From Bacteroidota bacterium (GTDB lineage Bacteria; Bacteroidota; Bacteroidia; Chitinophagales; Chitinophagaceae): a stretch of DNA of 64,000 nt. The notes beneath the pieces are model-generated. The model had not been told where the DNA came from. It did no database searches and worked only from the letters and a program-made list of their open reading frames with translations. Of this stretch, positions 16,114 to 25,999 are shown one piece after another (position 1 is the stretch's first letter; every line of letters begins with the position of its first letter). A program made the translations under genes and the position numbers. The DNA lies in NCBI GenBank assembly GCA_018267625.1, contig JAFDYC010000057.1, positions 1 through 64,000 on the forward strand, written 5' to 3'.

Positions 16114-17298
16114 TTGTTAGAAAAGAAGACCCTGGCTCAGGAAGAACGAGCGGTGCTCGTGGGTATCGTCACCTATAAGCAGCCCGAGCAACAGACCTTA
16201 GAATACCTCAATGAGCTGAAATTCCTGGCTGAGACAGCGGGGGCTGTGACCTTAAAAAGTTTCATTCAAAAATTGGAGCGCCGCGATGCAAAAACTTTTG
16301 TGGGCAAAGGCAAACTCGAAGAAATCTCCGGCTATGCGCGAAGCCAGGGGGCCAGCCTACTCATCTTCGATGACGAACTGACCGGAGCGCAAATCAACAA
16401 CATTGAAAAGGCCACGGGCCTACATACTATTGACCGTTCGGACCTGATCCTCGACATCTTTGCGCGGCGTGCTAAGACGGCTCAGGCCAAGACGCAGGTG
16501 GAGCTGGCACAATACCAATACCTCCTACCCCGGCTGCGCGGCATGTGGCAACACTTAGAGCGGTTGGGAGGCGGCATTGGCACCCGTGGGCCGGGCGAAA
16601 CCGAAATCGAGACCGACCGTCGGATTGTGAAAGATAAGATTGCCTTGCTGCGGCGGCGTTTGCGCGAGATAGATAAGCAGGCACAAACTCAGCGCCAGGA
16701 GCGGGGAACTTACATCCGGGTAGCGCTGGTAGGCTACACCAATGTGGGTAAAAGCACCTTGATGAACGTGCTAAGCAAGAGCAATGTCTTTGCCGAAAAC
16801 AAGCTCTTCGCCACGCTGGATACTACTACGCGGAAGGTCACTTATGAGCGTACCCCCTTCCTGCTGAGCGATACGGTAGGCTTTATCCGCAAGCTGCCGC
16901 ACCATCTTGTAGAAAGCTTTAAGAGCACACTGGATGAGCTGCGCGAAGCCGATTGCCTGCTGCATGTGGTGGACATTGCGCATCCGGCTTACGAAGAGCA
17001 AATGGGCACCGTCAATCAGACCCTTCGGGAAATCGGTGCCGGCGATAAACCCATGCTGACCATCTTCAACAAAATGGACCTGTACGAGCAAAAGACATTT
17101 GATGAATGGCTGGATGCAGACACCAAAGCAGAGTTGTTGCGGCAGTTAGAAAAGCGCTGGGAGCACGAAACAGGAGGTAATTCTGTTTTTATTTCAGCCA
17201 TTGAAAAAAGAAACATAGAAGCACTTAGAGATACAATACTCCAAAGGGTTAAGACACTTTATTCAGAGCGTTATCCTTATTTGAATCATTTCTTTTAA
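16114..17298 (+). CDS. hflX: GTPase HflX
   Basis: The 394-residue GTPase binds the ribosome and splits stalled or hibernating 70S particles under stress. It has the N-terminal HflX domain (VLVGIVTYKQPEQQTLEYL, KTFVGKGKLEEI), the glycine-rich GGIGTRGPGETEIETDRR linker, then the G domain with GYTNVGKST (G1), DTVGFIRKLPH (G3) and NKMD (G4). No ATG is suitably placed. The TTG at 16114, giving MLEKKTLAQEERAV, matches the way relatives begin and fits the -7 box. An open frame continues to 15901 but has no family similarity. Confidence 0.93.
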   Translation: MLEKKTLAQEERAVLVGIVTYKQPEQQTLEYLNELKFLAETAGAVTLKSFIQKLERRDAKTFVGKGKLEEISGYARSQGASLLIFDDELTGAQINNIEKATGLHTIDRSDLILDIFARRAKTAQAKTQVELAQYQYLLPRLRGMWQHLERLGGGIGTRGPGETEIETDRRIVKDKIALLRRRLREIDKQAQTQRQERGTYIRVALVGYTNVGKSTLMNVLSKSNVFAENKLFATLDTTTRKVTYERTPFLLSDTVGFIRKLPHHLVESFKSTLDELREADCLLHVVDIAHPAYEEQMGTVNQTLREIGAGDKPMLTIFNKMDLYEQKTFDEWLDADTKAELLRQLEKRWEHETGGNSVFISAIEKRNIEALRDTILQRVKTLYSERYPYLNHFF

Positions 17299-17381
17299 AG
17301 GGGCTGTTTTTTCGTTAGGGAGGCTTGCAAGGCCCGTTTAGCTGCATTACATTCAGGCACCGCACCCCCAAAATAAACCCC

Positions 17382-17633
17382 ATGGAAAAGAAATCCCGTG
17401 AACTGCTGCTTACGACCAAAGCCGCAGAAAAATGGCAAGAACAGTTTGATGCGCAGGTTGATTCCATCCTGGAGACCATCAGCAAATTAGACACTCAAAA
17501 GCAAGTGGAGCAAGCCACTGAAGTGATGGATGTGTATCATCACTCAGCGATTGATGCCCGCCATCATGTAAAGCGGGGTCGCCGCCTCATTATCGGTGAA
17601 AGGCCTTTTGAATTTCTCACCTTCCGCAACTGA
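17382..17633 (+). CDS. Small conserved-looking hypothetical protein
   Basis: This 83-residue soluble protein starts MEKKSRELLLTTKAAEKW. The first half is helical with coiled-coil potential (EQFDAQVDSILETISKLDTQ) and the second half is rich in His and Arg (YHHSAIDARHHVKRGRRL). I do not recognise a family. It follows hflX by 83 bases on the same strand and ends three bases from the convergent DUF2461 gene. A longer frame opens at 17325. Confidence 0.55.
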   Translation: MEKKSRELLLTTKAAEKWQEQFDAQVDSILETISKLDTQKQVEQATEVMDVYHHSAIDARHHVKRGRRLIIGERPFEFLTFRN

Positions 17634-17636
17634 GCG

Positions 17637-18299
17637 TCATCCTTCCGTAGCCCGGTTCAGAAAATTAATCAAAGGGCTTAAGGCCTGGAATGCATTCATT
17701 ACCGACTTCAACGATTGTTTGGAACAGAGCTGTTCATCCGTCAAGGGATGGCTGGCAATGATGCTTTTCATCTTCAGGTATTCAATAGCAGGATTATCTG
17801 CGTCATATCCTTTTGGCGGGCGCGTGAGCGACTCACCACCATTTATTCCTGAGAATGTTTTCGTGAAAGACTTTGCGCCGATGATTTGTTTAAAACCGTG
17901 AAAATCGTAGTCAATTTCCTGCCTGACTTTTTTCAGCAAAGGAGGAGTTGGCATCCACATACCGCCACCGGCGAAAATGCTGCCAGGCTCAAGATGCAGA
18001 TAATAACCGGCACCTTCCCATTTCCGGCCACCCCGTGCGAAATAGGCACTGAAATGATTTTTATAAGGGGTTTTATCGTTTGAAAAACGCACATCCCGGT
18101 AGATACGGTAAATGCAATGCTTTGCTTCCTGCGCGGCAATGGCCGGATCTATTTCTTCAAAAGCCTGAAGCAACGCGGACACAAAAGATTCAAAATCGTG
18201 GCGGGCGACATCGTAGTTGAATCGTTGGTCTTCAAACCAGGCTTTGTTGTTGTTCTGCCTGAGCTGGCGCAGAAATCCGAGGGTGGACAGTTGAAGCAT
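17637..18299 (-). CDS. DUF2461 (TIGR02453) family protein
   Basis: The 220-residue protein fits TIGR02453/DUF2461: TLGFLRQLRQNNNKAWFEDQ at the N-terminus, RIYRDVRFSNDKTPYKNHF in the middle, and GAGYYLHLEPGSIFAGGGMW after it, all hallmark blocks. The family is widespread in bacteria and fungi, and its function is unknown. The gene is convergent with the small hypothetical gene, only three bases apart, so one transcript must run into the other. Confidence 0.9.
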   Translation of the reverse strand: MLQLSTLGFLRQLRQNNNKAWFEDQRFNYDVARHDFESFVSALLQAFEEIDPAIAAQEAKHCIYRIYRDVRFSNDKTPYKNHFSAYFARGGRKWEGAGYYLHLEPGSIFAGGGMWMPTPPLLKKVRQEIDYDFHGFKQIIGAKSFTKTFSGINGGESLTRPPKGYDADNPAIEYLKMKSIIASHPLTDEQLCSKQSLKSVMNAFQALSPLINFLNRATEG

Positions 18300-18471
18300 G
18301 GTAAAGGGTATTTTATAAAAAATAGCTGTGAATTACGGCAAAGTACCCGGGAGCAACGGAAAGAATAAAACAGGTTTCGAGAATCCCCTTAAAAAGCACC
18401 AAGGCTTTAAAAAGTAAAAGCAGCAAAGCCTGAACGGCGGCAAGGCACATCGTAAATTCGCGGCCTCTTTT

Positions 18472-20268
18472 ATGAAGCATATCCGGAATTTCTGCATCAT
18501 TGCCCACATCGACCATGGCAAAAGTACCTTGGCCGACCGCCTGCTGGAGCATACCCAGACCATTGGCGAGCGCGACATGCAGGCCCAGGTGTTGGATGAC
18601 ATGGACCTGGAGCGTGAGAAAGGAATTACCATCAAAAGCCATGCGATTCAGATCAACTACCCTTTCGAAGGCGAATCGTATGTCCTGAACCTGATTGACA
18701 CACCCGGTCACGTAGATTTTTCCTACGAAGTGAGCCGGGCACTGGCTGCCTGCGAAGGCGCTTTGCTCCTTGTGGATGCATCGCAAGGTATCCAGGCGCA
18801 AACGATTTCCAACCTATACCTCGCACTCGACAACGACCTGGAAATAATTCCCGTCATCAACAAGATTGACATGCCCGGTGCCATGATTCCGGAAGTGAAG
18901 GACCAGATTATGGACCTCATCGGCTGCAAAGAAGAGGATATCATCTTGGCATCTGGCAAAACGGGTATCGGTGTGGATGAGATTTTGCACGCCATCGTGC
19001 ACCGTATTCCTGCACCTACAGGCAATGAAAGTGCCGCACTTCAAGCCCTGATTTTTGATTCCGTTTTCAATCCATTCCGCGGCATCATCGTCTATTACCG
19101 GGTGCTGAACGGCAGCCTCCGCAAGGGTGAAAAAGTAAAATTCATCAACACGGGTAAGGAATACGAGGCCGATGAAGTAGGCATCCTCAAACTCAGCCTG
19201 AGCCCCCGGCAAGAAGTGAAAGCAGGCGATGTGGGCTATATCATCACCGGTATCAAAAATGCCCGCGAAGTGAAAGTGGGCGACACCATCACGGGCGCTA
19301 CAAACCCGACAAAAGAGACGATCAAGGGCTTTCAGGACGTAAAGCCGATGGTCTTTGCTGGCATCTTCCCGGTGAACACAGACGACTTTGAAGAACTGCG
19401 GGAGTGCATGGAAAAACTGCAACTCAACGATGCCTCGCTCACATTCGAACCCGAGACCTCGCAAGCACTGGGCTTCGGCTTTCGCTGCGGCTTTCTGGGC
19501 ATGCTGCACATGGAGATTATCCAGGAACGCTTAGAACGCGAGTTCAACCAGACGGTAATTACTACTGTACCCAACGTAAGCTTTCATGCCTACACCACCC
19601 GAGAGCCGGATCAGCGCCTCATTGTGAATAACCCTAGCGAGATGCCGGAACCCAGCCGCATTGACCGGATTCAGGAGCCTTTCATCCGTGCCCAAATCAT
19701 TACACTTCCCGAATACATCGGCAATATCATGAGCCTCTGCCTGGGTAAACGAGGCATCCTGATTAACCAGCATTACCTGACCACTACCCGGGTAGAGCTG
19801 ATTTTCGAAATGCCTTTAGCCGAAATCGTCTTTGACTTCTACGACAAGCTAAAGAGTGTGACCCGAGGCTATGCTTCTTTCGATTATAACCCTCTGGACT
19901 ACCGCGACAGCGACATCGTGAAGATGGACATCCTGCTCAACGGCGACAATGTGGATGCCCTTTCTGCGCTCATTCACCGCAGCCGTGCTCAGGATTTTGG
20001 CCGTAAGCTTTGTCTGAAACTAAAAGAGCTGCTTCCGCGTCAGCAATTCCTGATAGCCATTCAGGCAGCGATAGGTGCCAAGATTGTAGCCCGTGAAAAC
20101 ATTTCAGCCATGCGCAAAGACGTGACGGCAAAATGCTATGGTGGCGATATCAGCCGGAAACGCAAGCTGCTCGAAAAGCAGAAAGAAGGTAAGAAGAGAA
20201 TGCGCCAGATTGGGAATGTAGAAGTGCCGCAGGAAGCCTTCCTGGCTGTACTGAAACTCGACGATTAA
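18472..20268 (+). CDS. lepA: Elongation factor 4 (LepA)
   Basis: The 598-residue translational GTPase acts on the ribosome in back-translocation or initiation quality. Motifs are complete: [15 protein letters not shown] (G1), [10 protein letters not shown] (G2), DTPGHVDF (G3), NKIDMPGA (G4), and the LepA-specific C-terminal end with [20 protein letters not shown]. Length equals the E. coli protein (599). The ATG at 18472 directly precedes [15 protein letters not shown], the normal beginning. It stands alone between two minus-strand genes. Confidence 0.97.
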   Translation: MKHIRNFCIIAHIDHGKSTLADRLLEHTQTIGERDMQAQVLDDMDLEREKGITIKSHAIQINYPFEGESYVLNLIDTPGHVDFSYEVSRALAACEGALLLVDASQGIQAQTISNLYLALDNDLEIIPVINKIDMPGAMIPEVKDQIMDLIGCKEEDIILASGKTGIGVDEILHAIVHRIPAPTGNESAALQALIFDSVFNPFRGIIVYYRVLNGSLRKGEKVKFINTGKEYEADEVGILKLSLSPRQEVKAGDVGYIITGIKNAREVKVGDTITGATNPTKETIKGFQDVKPMVFAGIFPVNTDDFEELRECMEKLQLNDASLTFEPETSQALGFGFRCGFLGMLHMEIIQERLEREFNQTVITTVPNVSFHAYTTREPDQRLIVNNPSEMPEPSRIDRIQEPFIRAQIITLPEYIGNIMSLCLGKRGILINQHYLTTTRVELIFEMPLAEIVFDFYDKLKSVTRGYASFDYNPLDYRDSDIVKMDILLNGDNVDALSALIHRSRAQDFGRKLCLKLKELLPRQQFLIAIQAAIGAKIVARENISAMRKDVTAKCYGGDISRKRKLLEKQKEGKKRMRQIGNVEVPQEAFLAVLKLDD

Positions 20269-20287
20269 GCAACCTTTCTGGAGGGCA

Positions 20288-21949
20288 TCAATAGACGGAC
20301 GCTTCCACCAGCCTCCGGGTGTACGGGTCTCTGGGGTGCTCAAACACTTCCTGTGCTTTGCCCCGCTCCACAATTTTTCCTGCCTGCATCACCAGCACCG
20401 AATCGGCTATATAGCTCACTACATTCAGGTCGTGGGAAATGAACAGATAAGACAGCTTCAATGCTGCTTGTAATTCTTTCAGCAAATTCAGCACTTGTGC
20501 CTGCACACTTACATCCAATGCAGAGACACTTTCATCGCAGATGATGAGTTTGGGCCGCAGGGCAATGGCCCGGGCTATGCCAATTCGTTGCCGCTGCCCG
20601 CCACTAAACTGATGCGGGTAGCGATGCATTGAATCTGCTGGAAGATGCACCCAATCCAGCAGGCGTAAAGCTTCCTGCTGCAATAGTCGTCGGGGTACGA
20701 TGCTGTGCACGCGCAGGGGTTCCATCAGGGCATCGCCTACCGTGAGCCTGGGATTGAGAGAGGAATAAGGGTCTTGAAAAATCATCTGCACTTCGCGCCG
20801 CATACGCCGCCAGCCCGCAGAGTTTAGTCGAACCAGGTCGCGCCCTTCGTAATGTATGTGCCCGCTTTCCACTTCCTGCAGCCCCATCAAGGCCCGGCTA
20901 ATAGTGCTCTTGCCGCAACCACTCTCGCCCACCAGGCCCAAGACTTCTCCCCGGTTCAGGTCGAAAGACACATCCTCTACGGCACGTAGAAAATGAATGG
21001 GCGTGCCGGTCCAATCACGTTCAACTGGAAACCAGACACGCAGGTTGCGCACTTTCAGCAATGCTTCCGGCAGTCGGGCATTTTGTTCCTGGACTATCGG
21101 GATGCGGGCAGGTGTTTGTCCATTATTTTCTAAAAAATCAGCTACCACAGGAAGCCGAAAACCTTTTTGTGCCGCACTGGGACGGCAGGCAAGCAAAGCC
21201 TGAGTGTAAGGCTGGGCGGGAGTATGTAGTACTTGCTGAACGGGACCTTGTTCCACCACTTTACCCGCGCGCAGCACCAGCACTTCATCGGCTATTTCGG
21301 CTGCTAAGGCGAGGTCGTGGGTGATGAACATTAGTGCTGCACCACACTCCGTTTGCAACTGGCGCATGAGCCGGATTACTTCCTGCTGAATGGTTACATC
21401 CAGTGCCGTGGTAGGCTCGTCAGCAATCAACAACAGCGGCTGTGTGCTGAGTGCCATAGCAATCATGACCCGTTGTTTTTGCCCGCCGGAAAGCTGATGG
21501 GGGTATTTGTGGTAACTCTTTTCTGGAGTGGGAATCTGAACTTTCCTGAGCCATTCCTGGGCCTGCTTTTTTGCTGCTGCGGGGCCCAGTCCGGCATGGA
21601 CACGCAGGCACTCGGCTATCTGCCTACCCACCTTCATCACCGGATTCAGTGCGCTCATCGGCTCCTGAAACACGATGCTTGCCACCTTACCCCGCAGGTA
21701 GCGCCAGTCAGCAGCCGTGCTGCTTTCGGAACATTTTTTAGAACCTAAATGGATTCTGCCCATCCAGCTTGCCTGGCTGGGCAAGAGCCCCATGACGGCC
21801 AGGGCACACAGCGATTTTCCCGAGCCACTTTCGCCCACAAGAGCCAGGGTCTTCCCGGCAGACAGGGAGAAGCTAAGCCCATGTAGCGCGGGCTTATCAT
21901 CAAATAAGACATTCAGGTTTTCGACAACAAGGGCCTGGTTTTCTTCCAT
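20288..21949 (-). CDS. ABC transporter ATP-binding protein with two ATPase domains (oligopeptide/nickel type)
   Basis: The 553-residue protein carries two complete ABC ATPase domains, like YejF or GsiA. Domain one has GESGSGKSLCALAV, LSGGQKQRVMIAMAL and ADEPTTALD. Domain two has GESGCGKSTISRAL, FSGGQRQRIGIARAI and CDESVSALDVSVQ, where Ser replaces the usual Pro in the Walker B context. Each is followed by the oligopeptide-type C-terminal extension. It would power import of peptides or similar solutes through two permeases and a binding protein, none of which is in this window. It starts three bases after the stop of the AMP nucleosidase gene, so it is in that operon. Confidence 0.92.
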   Translation of the reverse strand: MEENQALVVENLNVLFDDKPALHGLSFSLSAGKTLALVGESGSGKSLCALAVMGLLPSQASWMGRIHLGSKKCSESSTAADWRYLRGKVASIVFQEPMSALNPVMKVGRQIAECLRVHAGLGPAAAKKQAQEWLRKVQIPTPEKSYHKYPHQLSGGQKQRVMIAMALSTQPLLLIADEPTTALDVTIQQEVIRLMRQLQTECGAALMFITHDLALAAEIADEVLVLRAGKVVEQGPVQQVLHTPAQPYTQALLACRPSAAQKGFRLPVVADFLENNGQTPARIPIVQEQNARLPEALLKVRNLRVWFPVERDWTGTPIHFLRAVEDVSFDLNRGEVLGLVGESGCGKSTISRALMGLQEVESGHIHYEGRDLVRLNSAGWRRMRREVQMIFQDPYSSLNPRLTVGDALMEPLRVHSIVPRRLLQQEALRLLDWVHLPADSMHRYPHQFSGGQRQRIGIARAIALRPKLIICDESVSALDVSVQAQVLNLLKELQAALKLSYLFISHDLNVVSYIADSVLVMQAGKIVERGKAQEVFEHPRDPYTRRLVEASVY

Positions 21950-21952
21950 CTA

Positions 21953-22723
21953 CTAAAAACGGAGGTGGCGCACTGTGAGGCCATTATTGATAAGCTGCTT
22001 CAGGGAATCAATCCCTATTCGAATCTGTAAATCCACGAAATTCCGGGTGACTAGGGTGTCGCTTTTTGCGGTCTTCACACCTTCCGGCACCATAGGCGAA
22101 TCGCTTACCAGCAGCAGAGCTCCTGTGGGGATATGATTAAAAAAACCCGTGCTGAAGATGGTTGCCGTTTCCATATCAATTGCCATTACGCGCACTTTCT
22201 TGAGGTATTCTTTAAACGCTTCATCGTGCTCCCAGACTCGTCGGTTGGTGGTATAGACCGTGCCCGTCCAATAGTCGCGCTCATATTCGCGCATGGTTGT
22301 TGAAATAGCTTTTTGCAATGCGAATGCAGGCAGTGCCGGCACTTCGGGCGGGAAGTAATCATTGCTGGCTCCTTCACCCCGGATGGCTGCAATGGGCAGG
22401 ATGAAATCGCCTACTTTATTTTTTCGTTTTAGCCCGCCGCATTTACCAAGGAACAAAACAGCATTTGGGTTGATGGCAGAGAGCAGGTCCATGATGGTGG
22501 CTGCGGAAGGGCTGCCAATTCCGAAATTGATGATGGTGATTCCATCGGCGGTGGCACATTGCATGGGCCTATCCATACCGATGACTTTGACCTGGTTCAT
22601 GTCGGCGAAAGCCTGGACATAATTTCGAAAGTTGCAGAGCAGGATATACTTACCGAAGTCTTTGAGGGGCAAACCAGTGTATCGGGGCAACCAGTTGGCA
22701 ACAATTTCCTGTTTCGTCCTCAT
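21953..22723 (-). CDS. amn: AMP nucleosidase
   Basis: The 256-residue enzyme (ATG 22723) is the short AMP nucleosidase of Bacteroidota, a nucleoside-phosphorylase fold splitting AMP to adenine and ribose 5-phosphate. Seen are INFGIGSPSAATIMDLLSA, LFLGKCGGLKRKNKVGDFI, and MAIDMETATIFSTGFF, the last with the catalytic-pocket Met-Glu of the family, followed by ALLLVSDSPM. A start at 22741 adds six residues. It lies between the N-acetylglucosamine-kinase-like gene (24 bases upstream) and the ABC gene (three bases downstream) in one operon. Confidence 0.9.
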   Translation of the reverse strand: MRTKQEIVANWLPRYTGLPLKDFGKYILLCNFRNYVQAFADMNQVKVIGMDRPMQCATADGITIINFGIGSPSAATIMDLLSAINPNAVLFLGKCGGLKRKNKVGDFILPIAAIRGEGASNDYFPPEVPALPAFALQKAISTTMREYERDYWTGTVYTTNRRVWEHDEAFKEYLKKVRVMAIDMETATIFSTGFFNHIPTGALLLVSDSPMVPEGVKTAKSDTLVTRNFVDLQIRIGIDSLKQLINNGLTVRHLRF

Positions 22724-22747
22724 GTCCGAATGTAAGCGCAACGGAAG

Positions 22748-23608
22748 CTATGCGACAAGTTCTCGCTTATGGTAGCGAATCAGGCCTTCCAAAGGGCTTT
22801 GGGCCACGGTACCCAATTCCAGTTCATATTGGTGGCAGAGATTTTCAATCACATCGCGGAAGATATGTGCCACGGAGCCTGAAAAATGAATCGGGTATTT
22901 CCAGCTTTCGCGATACTTGAGGATATGGTTGTGAAAGAAAACACTGAGGCAGTCTTCTACGATATTTTCTACCATGAAATGTCCCCTGTTTTCGCTGAGT
23001 AAAGCCACAAAACTGGCGAGGTAGCGGTTCGGGAAAGGCTCGCGGTAGATCTGATTGAGCATCTTCTGCAAGTCACTTCCAAAGAGCATTTCGAAATGCG
23101 CACGGAGCTGCTCATCAAAGGTGTTGTAAGCATAGTATTGAAGCACCCTTTTGCCCAAGTGGTTTCCGCTACCCTCGTCGCCGGCAATGAAGCCTAATGA
23201 AGCATGTTGGCGGGCAATTTTCCGGCCATCGAAGAAGCAGGAATTGCTGCCCGTGCCGAGGATGCATACAACACCCTTTTTATTTCCACAGAGTGCATGT
23301 GCGGCAGCCATCATATCGCTTTGCACACCCACATTCTGAACACCAAAAAAATGTTGGAGCGCTTCGTGCAACATCTTTTGATTGGCAATGCTGCCGGCTC
23401 CGGCACCGTAAAAACTGATGGCATCCGGCTGATGTTTTTTAGGGTTCCAGCCCAGCTCTTCCTGAAGCATGTGGTTGATTGACTCGGGCGTCTGGAGGTA
23501 GGGATTGATACCAGGGGTCTTGAAATGCAGCGTACGGGCATTAGGCCTCAACAGGCACCAATCCGTCTTTGTGGAGCCGCTTTCGGCAAGCAGTAGGCTG
23601 GTAGGCAT
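22748..23608 (-). CDS. BadF/BadG-type ATPase, N-acetylglucosamine-kinase-like
   Basis: The 286-residue ASKHA-fold kinase starts at ATG 23608 with TSLLLAESGSTKTDWCLL (phosphate-1 motif). Further blocks are VCILGTGSNSCFFDG (phosphate-2) and GFIAGDEGSGNHLGKR. This is the Bacteroidota version of the N-acetylglucosamine/glucosamine kinase group, which recycles amino sugars from cell-wall or chitin breakdown. It is first in an operon with AMP nucleosidase and the ABC protein and has a near-perfect promoter. The open frame continues to 23686 but that part covers the promoter. Confidence 0.82.
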   Translation of the reverse strand: MPTSLLLAESGSTKTDWCLLRPNARTLHFKTPGINPYLQTPESINHMLQEELGWNPKKHQPDAISFYGAGAGSIANQKMLHEALQHFFGVQNVGVQSDMMAAAHALCGNKKGVVCILGTGSNSCFFDGRKIARQHASLGFIAGDEGSGNHLGKRVLQYYAYNTFDEQLRAHFEMLFGSDLQKMLNQIYREPFPNRYLASFVALLSENRGHFMVENIVEDCLSVFFHNHILKYRESWKYPIHFSGSVAHIFRDVIENLCHQYELELGTVAQSPLEGLIRYHKRELVA

Positions 23609-23639
23609 GGGATAAAGCTTTATTGAGAAGAAGGCGAAA

Positions 23640-23670
23640 CAAACGTAGTCGCAAAACCGGTTTTTCCAAA
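23640..23670 (-). promoter_or_regulatory. Promoter TTTG-N19-TACGTTTG of the kinase/amn/ABC operon
   Basis: On the minus strand TTTG (23670-23667), a 19-base spacer, and TACGTTTG (23647-23640) match the Bacteroidota -33/-7 consensus in every fixed base. The box ends 31 bases before the ATG at 23608. Confidence 0.7.
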
Positions 23671-23738
23671 TGCAGGAATCAGGCATTATTGTTAAAGCGT
23701 GATAGATAAAATGCAGCCAGGCTCATGCCCGCTTAGGC

Positions 23739-23746
23739 TACCTTTG
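23739..23746 (+). promoter_or_regulatory. Bacteroidota -7 box TACCTTTG before the S41 peptidase gene
   Basis: TACCTTTG ends 17 bases before the ATG at 23764 and overlaps a possible GTG at 23746, which argues for the ATG. The opposite promoter at 23640-23670 is about 70 bases away, so both genes share a compact divergent control region. Confidence 0.5.
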
Positions 23747-23763
23747 TGGGCTCCAAGCTATTT

Positions 23764-25422
23764 ATGGACGACCCACGCAGGCCAAAAATTAAGGCCTGGA
23801 TTCCGCTGATTGCTGCTGTTATTTTGGTGGTCGGAATGGTCATAGGCTTCCAGCTTCGTGACACACTGCGCAACAAACGCGACATTTCTTTCGCAGTGGA
23901 CCGCAATGACCGGCTGGAGCAAATCATTGATTTGATCCAGACCCATTATGTTGATTCTGTCAAGACTGCTTCCCTGTATCATGATGCCGTAAAAGGGATT
24001 CTTTCCAACCTCGACCCGCATACCACATACATTCCAGCCGAAGACCTTTCCGAGATCAATGAAGAACTGGAGGGTTCCTATTATGGAATCGGAGTCGAGT
24101 TTGCTGTATTGCGCGATACAATCGTTTTTAGTGAAATCATTGAGGGCGGCCCTGCTCAAAAAGCGGGTATGCAGATTGGCGATAAGCTCATCCGTGTAGG
24201 CGATACCCTGGTTGCCGGCAGGGGTATCCATTCTGAAAAAATAGTAGCCATGCTTCGGGGCAAGCAGCAAAGCAAAGTGGAAGTTTGGGTGAAACGAGTT
24301 AATAAGCCGGGCCTGAAGGAGCTGAACATCTATCGGGATGAAGTTCCCTTGCGGAGTGTGGACGCAGCACTCATGCTGGATCCGCATACCGGCTACATCA
24401 AGATTGACCGCTTTGCTGCCAACACATATGGCGAGTTTGCTACGGCATTGAAAAAGCTGATAAAATCTGGCGCCAGCTCGATGGTTATTGATTTGCGCGA
24501 CAACCCGGGAGGCTATTTAGAGAGCGCCGTAGCCGTTGCGGATGAATTTCTGGATGACAAGAAACTCATCGTCTATACTCAGGGGCTACACCAAGCGCAA
24601 CAACGATATACAGCCGTAAATCAAGGCATGTTTGAAGAAGGGCGCTTAGCCATTCTTATCAATGAAAATTCAGCTTCCGCAGCCGAAATCCTGGCTGGTG
24701 CCATTCAGGATTGGGACCGGGGTATAATCGTAGGAAGGCGCAGCTTCGGGAAAGGCCTCGTGCAAGAGCAATACGAACTGGACGACGGTTCGGCCCTCCG
24801 GCTTACCATTGCCCGGTATTATACTCCTTCCGGGCGCTGCATTCAACGTCCATTCAGTAAAGGACGCGAAGCCTACGAAGCCGCCTTTGAAGCAAGGTTC
24901 CAAAATGGAAGCCTGCTTAGGAATGACTCTCTTTCTGTAACCGACACTACTAAGTATTATAGCCTGATACATCATCGGGTGCTGTATGGTTCCGGTGGTA
25001 TCAGACCCGATGTTTTCGTACCCGCCGATTCAGGAAAACTCACGCACGGCCTTCTTTATATTCTGCTTTCCGACGGGCTCCAGAATGCCCTATGGGATTA
25101 TTATGCTGCTCAATATCCGCACTTAAAAAGCTACCATAATCTAACCGCGTTTCAGCGAGATTTCCACGATGAGGAACGTGTATTGCAGGCCTACCTGAAT
25201 GCCCTGCCTCCTGCTGAAAAAATGCTGACTAAGTCTATTTTGACCAAAGCCCAAAACAGAACATACCTCTTGCTTCAGATTCGTGCTCAATTGGCTCGGA
25301 TACTTTTTAGCGATAACGGCTATAACCTGATAAGCTCTCACCAGGATGATGTGATTCAGGAAGCACTACAAATGCTTGCCAGCCGCAGGTATTCAATGCT
25401 CATAGGCGGGCAAGGAGGATAG
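23764..25422 (+). CDS. S41 family C-terminal-processing peptidase
   Basis: The 552-residue protease has one N-terminal transmembrane anchor (about 14-34, IPLIAAVILVVGMVIGF), a PDZ domain (about 80-165, containing IIEGGPAQKAGMQIGDKLI) and an S41 catalytic core. The core has DLRDNPGGYLESAVAVADEF, ENSASAAEILAGAIQDW (nucleophile Ser) and RRSFGKGLVQE (Lys general base). Such enzymes cut the C-terminal ends of periplasmic proteins. The last 170 residues are helical and typical of Bacteroidota members. Its 3' end overlaps the convergent HsdR-N-domain gene by 30 bases. Confidence 0.92.
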   Translation: MDDPRRPKIKAWIPLIAAVILVVGMVIGFQLRDTLRNKRDISFAVDRNDRLEQIIDLIQTHYVDSVKTASLYHDAVKGILSNLDPHTTYIPAEDLSEINEELEGSYYGIGVEFAVLRDTIVFSEIIEGGPAQKAGMQIGDKLIRVGDTLVAGRGIHSEKIVAMLRGKQQSKVEVWVKRVNKPGLKELNIYRDEVPLRSVDAALMLDPHTGYIKIDRFAANTYGEFATALKKLIKSGASSMVIDLRDNPGGYLESAVAVADEFLDDKKLIVYTQGLHQAQQRYTAVNQGMFEEGRLAILINENSASAAEILAGAIQDWDRGIIVGRRSFGKGLVQEQYELDDGSALRLTIARYYTPSGRCIQRPFSKGREAYEAAFEARFQNGSLLRNDSLSVTDTTKYYSLIHHRVLYGSGGIRPDVFVPADSGKLTHGLLYILLSDGLQNALWDYYAAQYPHLKSYHNLTAFQRDFHDEERVLQAYLNALPPAEKMLTKSILTKAQNRTYLLLQIRAQLARILFSDNGYNLISSHQDDVIQEALQMLASRRYSMLIGGQGG

Positions 25423-25926
25423 CCACTGTATTCCTTCAGATCCGGCCCCCATTGCACAAAAACTTTGATGCCCGTTGCTCAGCAGCCAATACCGGCAACC
25501 AGGCAATTTCCCCACATAACGTAAGGCCTGTTGCAACACTTCTTCAGAAATGGCTACATCCGGTGCTTTACATTCAACCAACATCCAGGGCAATGTGGTG
25601 TCCCGTTGGTAAATGAGCGCATCATATCGGAGCATAGTATGCCCAAAATGTAGCCCTCGCTCAACGGAAATTAATGGGGCGGGATATCCACACTTTTCAA
25701 TCAACCAGCCCAACAGACATTGGCGAACATGTTCCTCCGGGGTGAGAGCGACCCAGCGACGGCGAATAATATCCCAAACCTGAGGCCGATGCTGTTGCTT
25801 TCTCGTACGCAAAGGCATTTCCAGGAGCGGTAGTTGAAGCATTTGCCCCAAAGCTATGCTACTCCACATCAGGTTGAAGCCTACACGCACGATGCCAGGA
25901 TTTTTTTGGGGTTCAACAATTTGCAT
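25393..25926 (-). CDS. Type I restriction HsdR N-terminal-domain protein (orphan)
   Basis: The 177-residue protein consists of little more than the HsdR_N nuclease-like fold: EEHVRQCLLGWLIEKCGYP, then VERGLHFGHTMLRYDALIY (candidate Asp of the PD-(D/E)XK site), PWMLVECKAPDVAIS (the ExK element, Glu-Cys-Lys) and LQQALRYVGKLPGCRYWLLSNG. It has no helicase part and no hsdM or hsdS near it. This single-domain form is common next to housekeeping genes in Bacteroidota, so a role in DNA repair or an unknown process is as likely as defence. It overlaps the S41 peptidase gene tail to tail. Confidence 0.85.
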   Translation of the reverse strand: MQIVEPQKNPGIVRVGFNLMWSSIALGQMLQLPLLEMPLRTRKQQHRPQVWDIIRRRWVALTPEEHVRQCLLGWLIEKCGYPAPLISVERGLHFGHTMLRYDALIYQRDTTLPWMLVECKAPDVAISEEVLQQALRYVGKLPGCRYWLLSNGHQSFCAMGAGSEGIQWLSSLPAYEH

Positions 25927-25999
25927 ACTCTAGTGTAAGGTGAATTGACCCAAGGGTTTTTCAGGTAATTAAATTGGCTCCATATTTCTTGGGAAAAAA

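Noticed and set aside
25393-25926. Orphan HsdR-like gene as part of a restriction island
   Set aside because: No methylase, specificity or motor gene is near it; neighbours are housekeeping genes, and it is 6 kb from the real accessory block.
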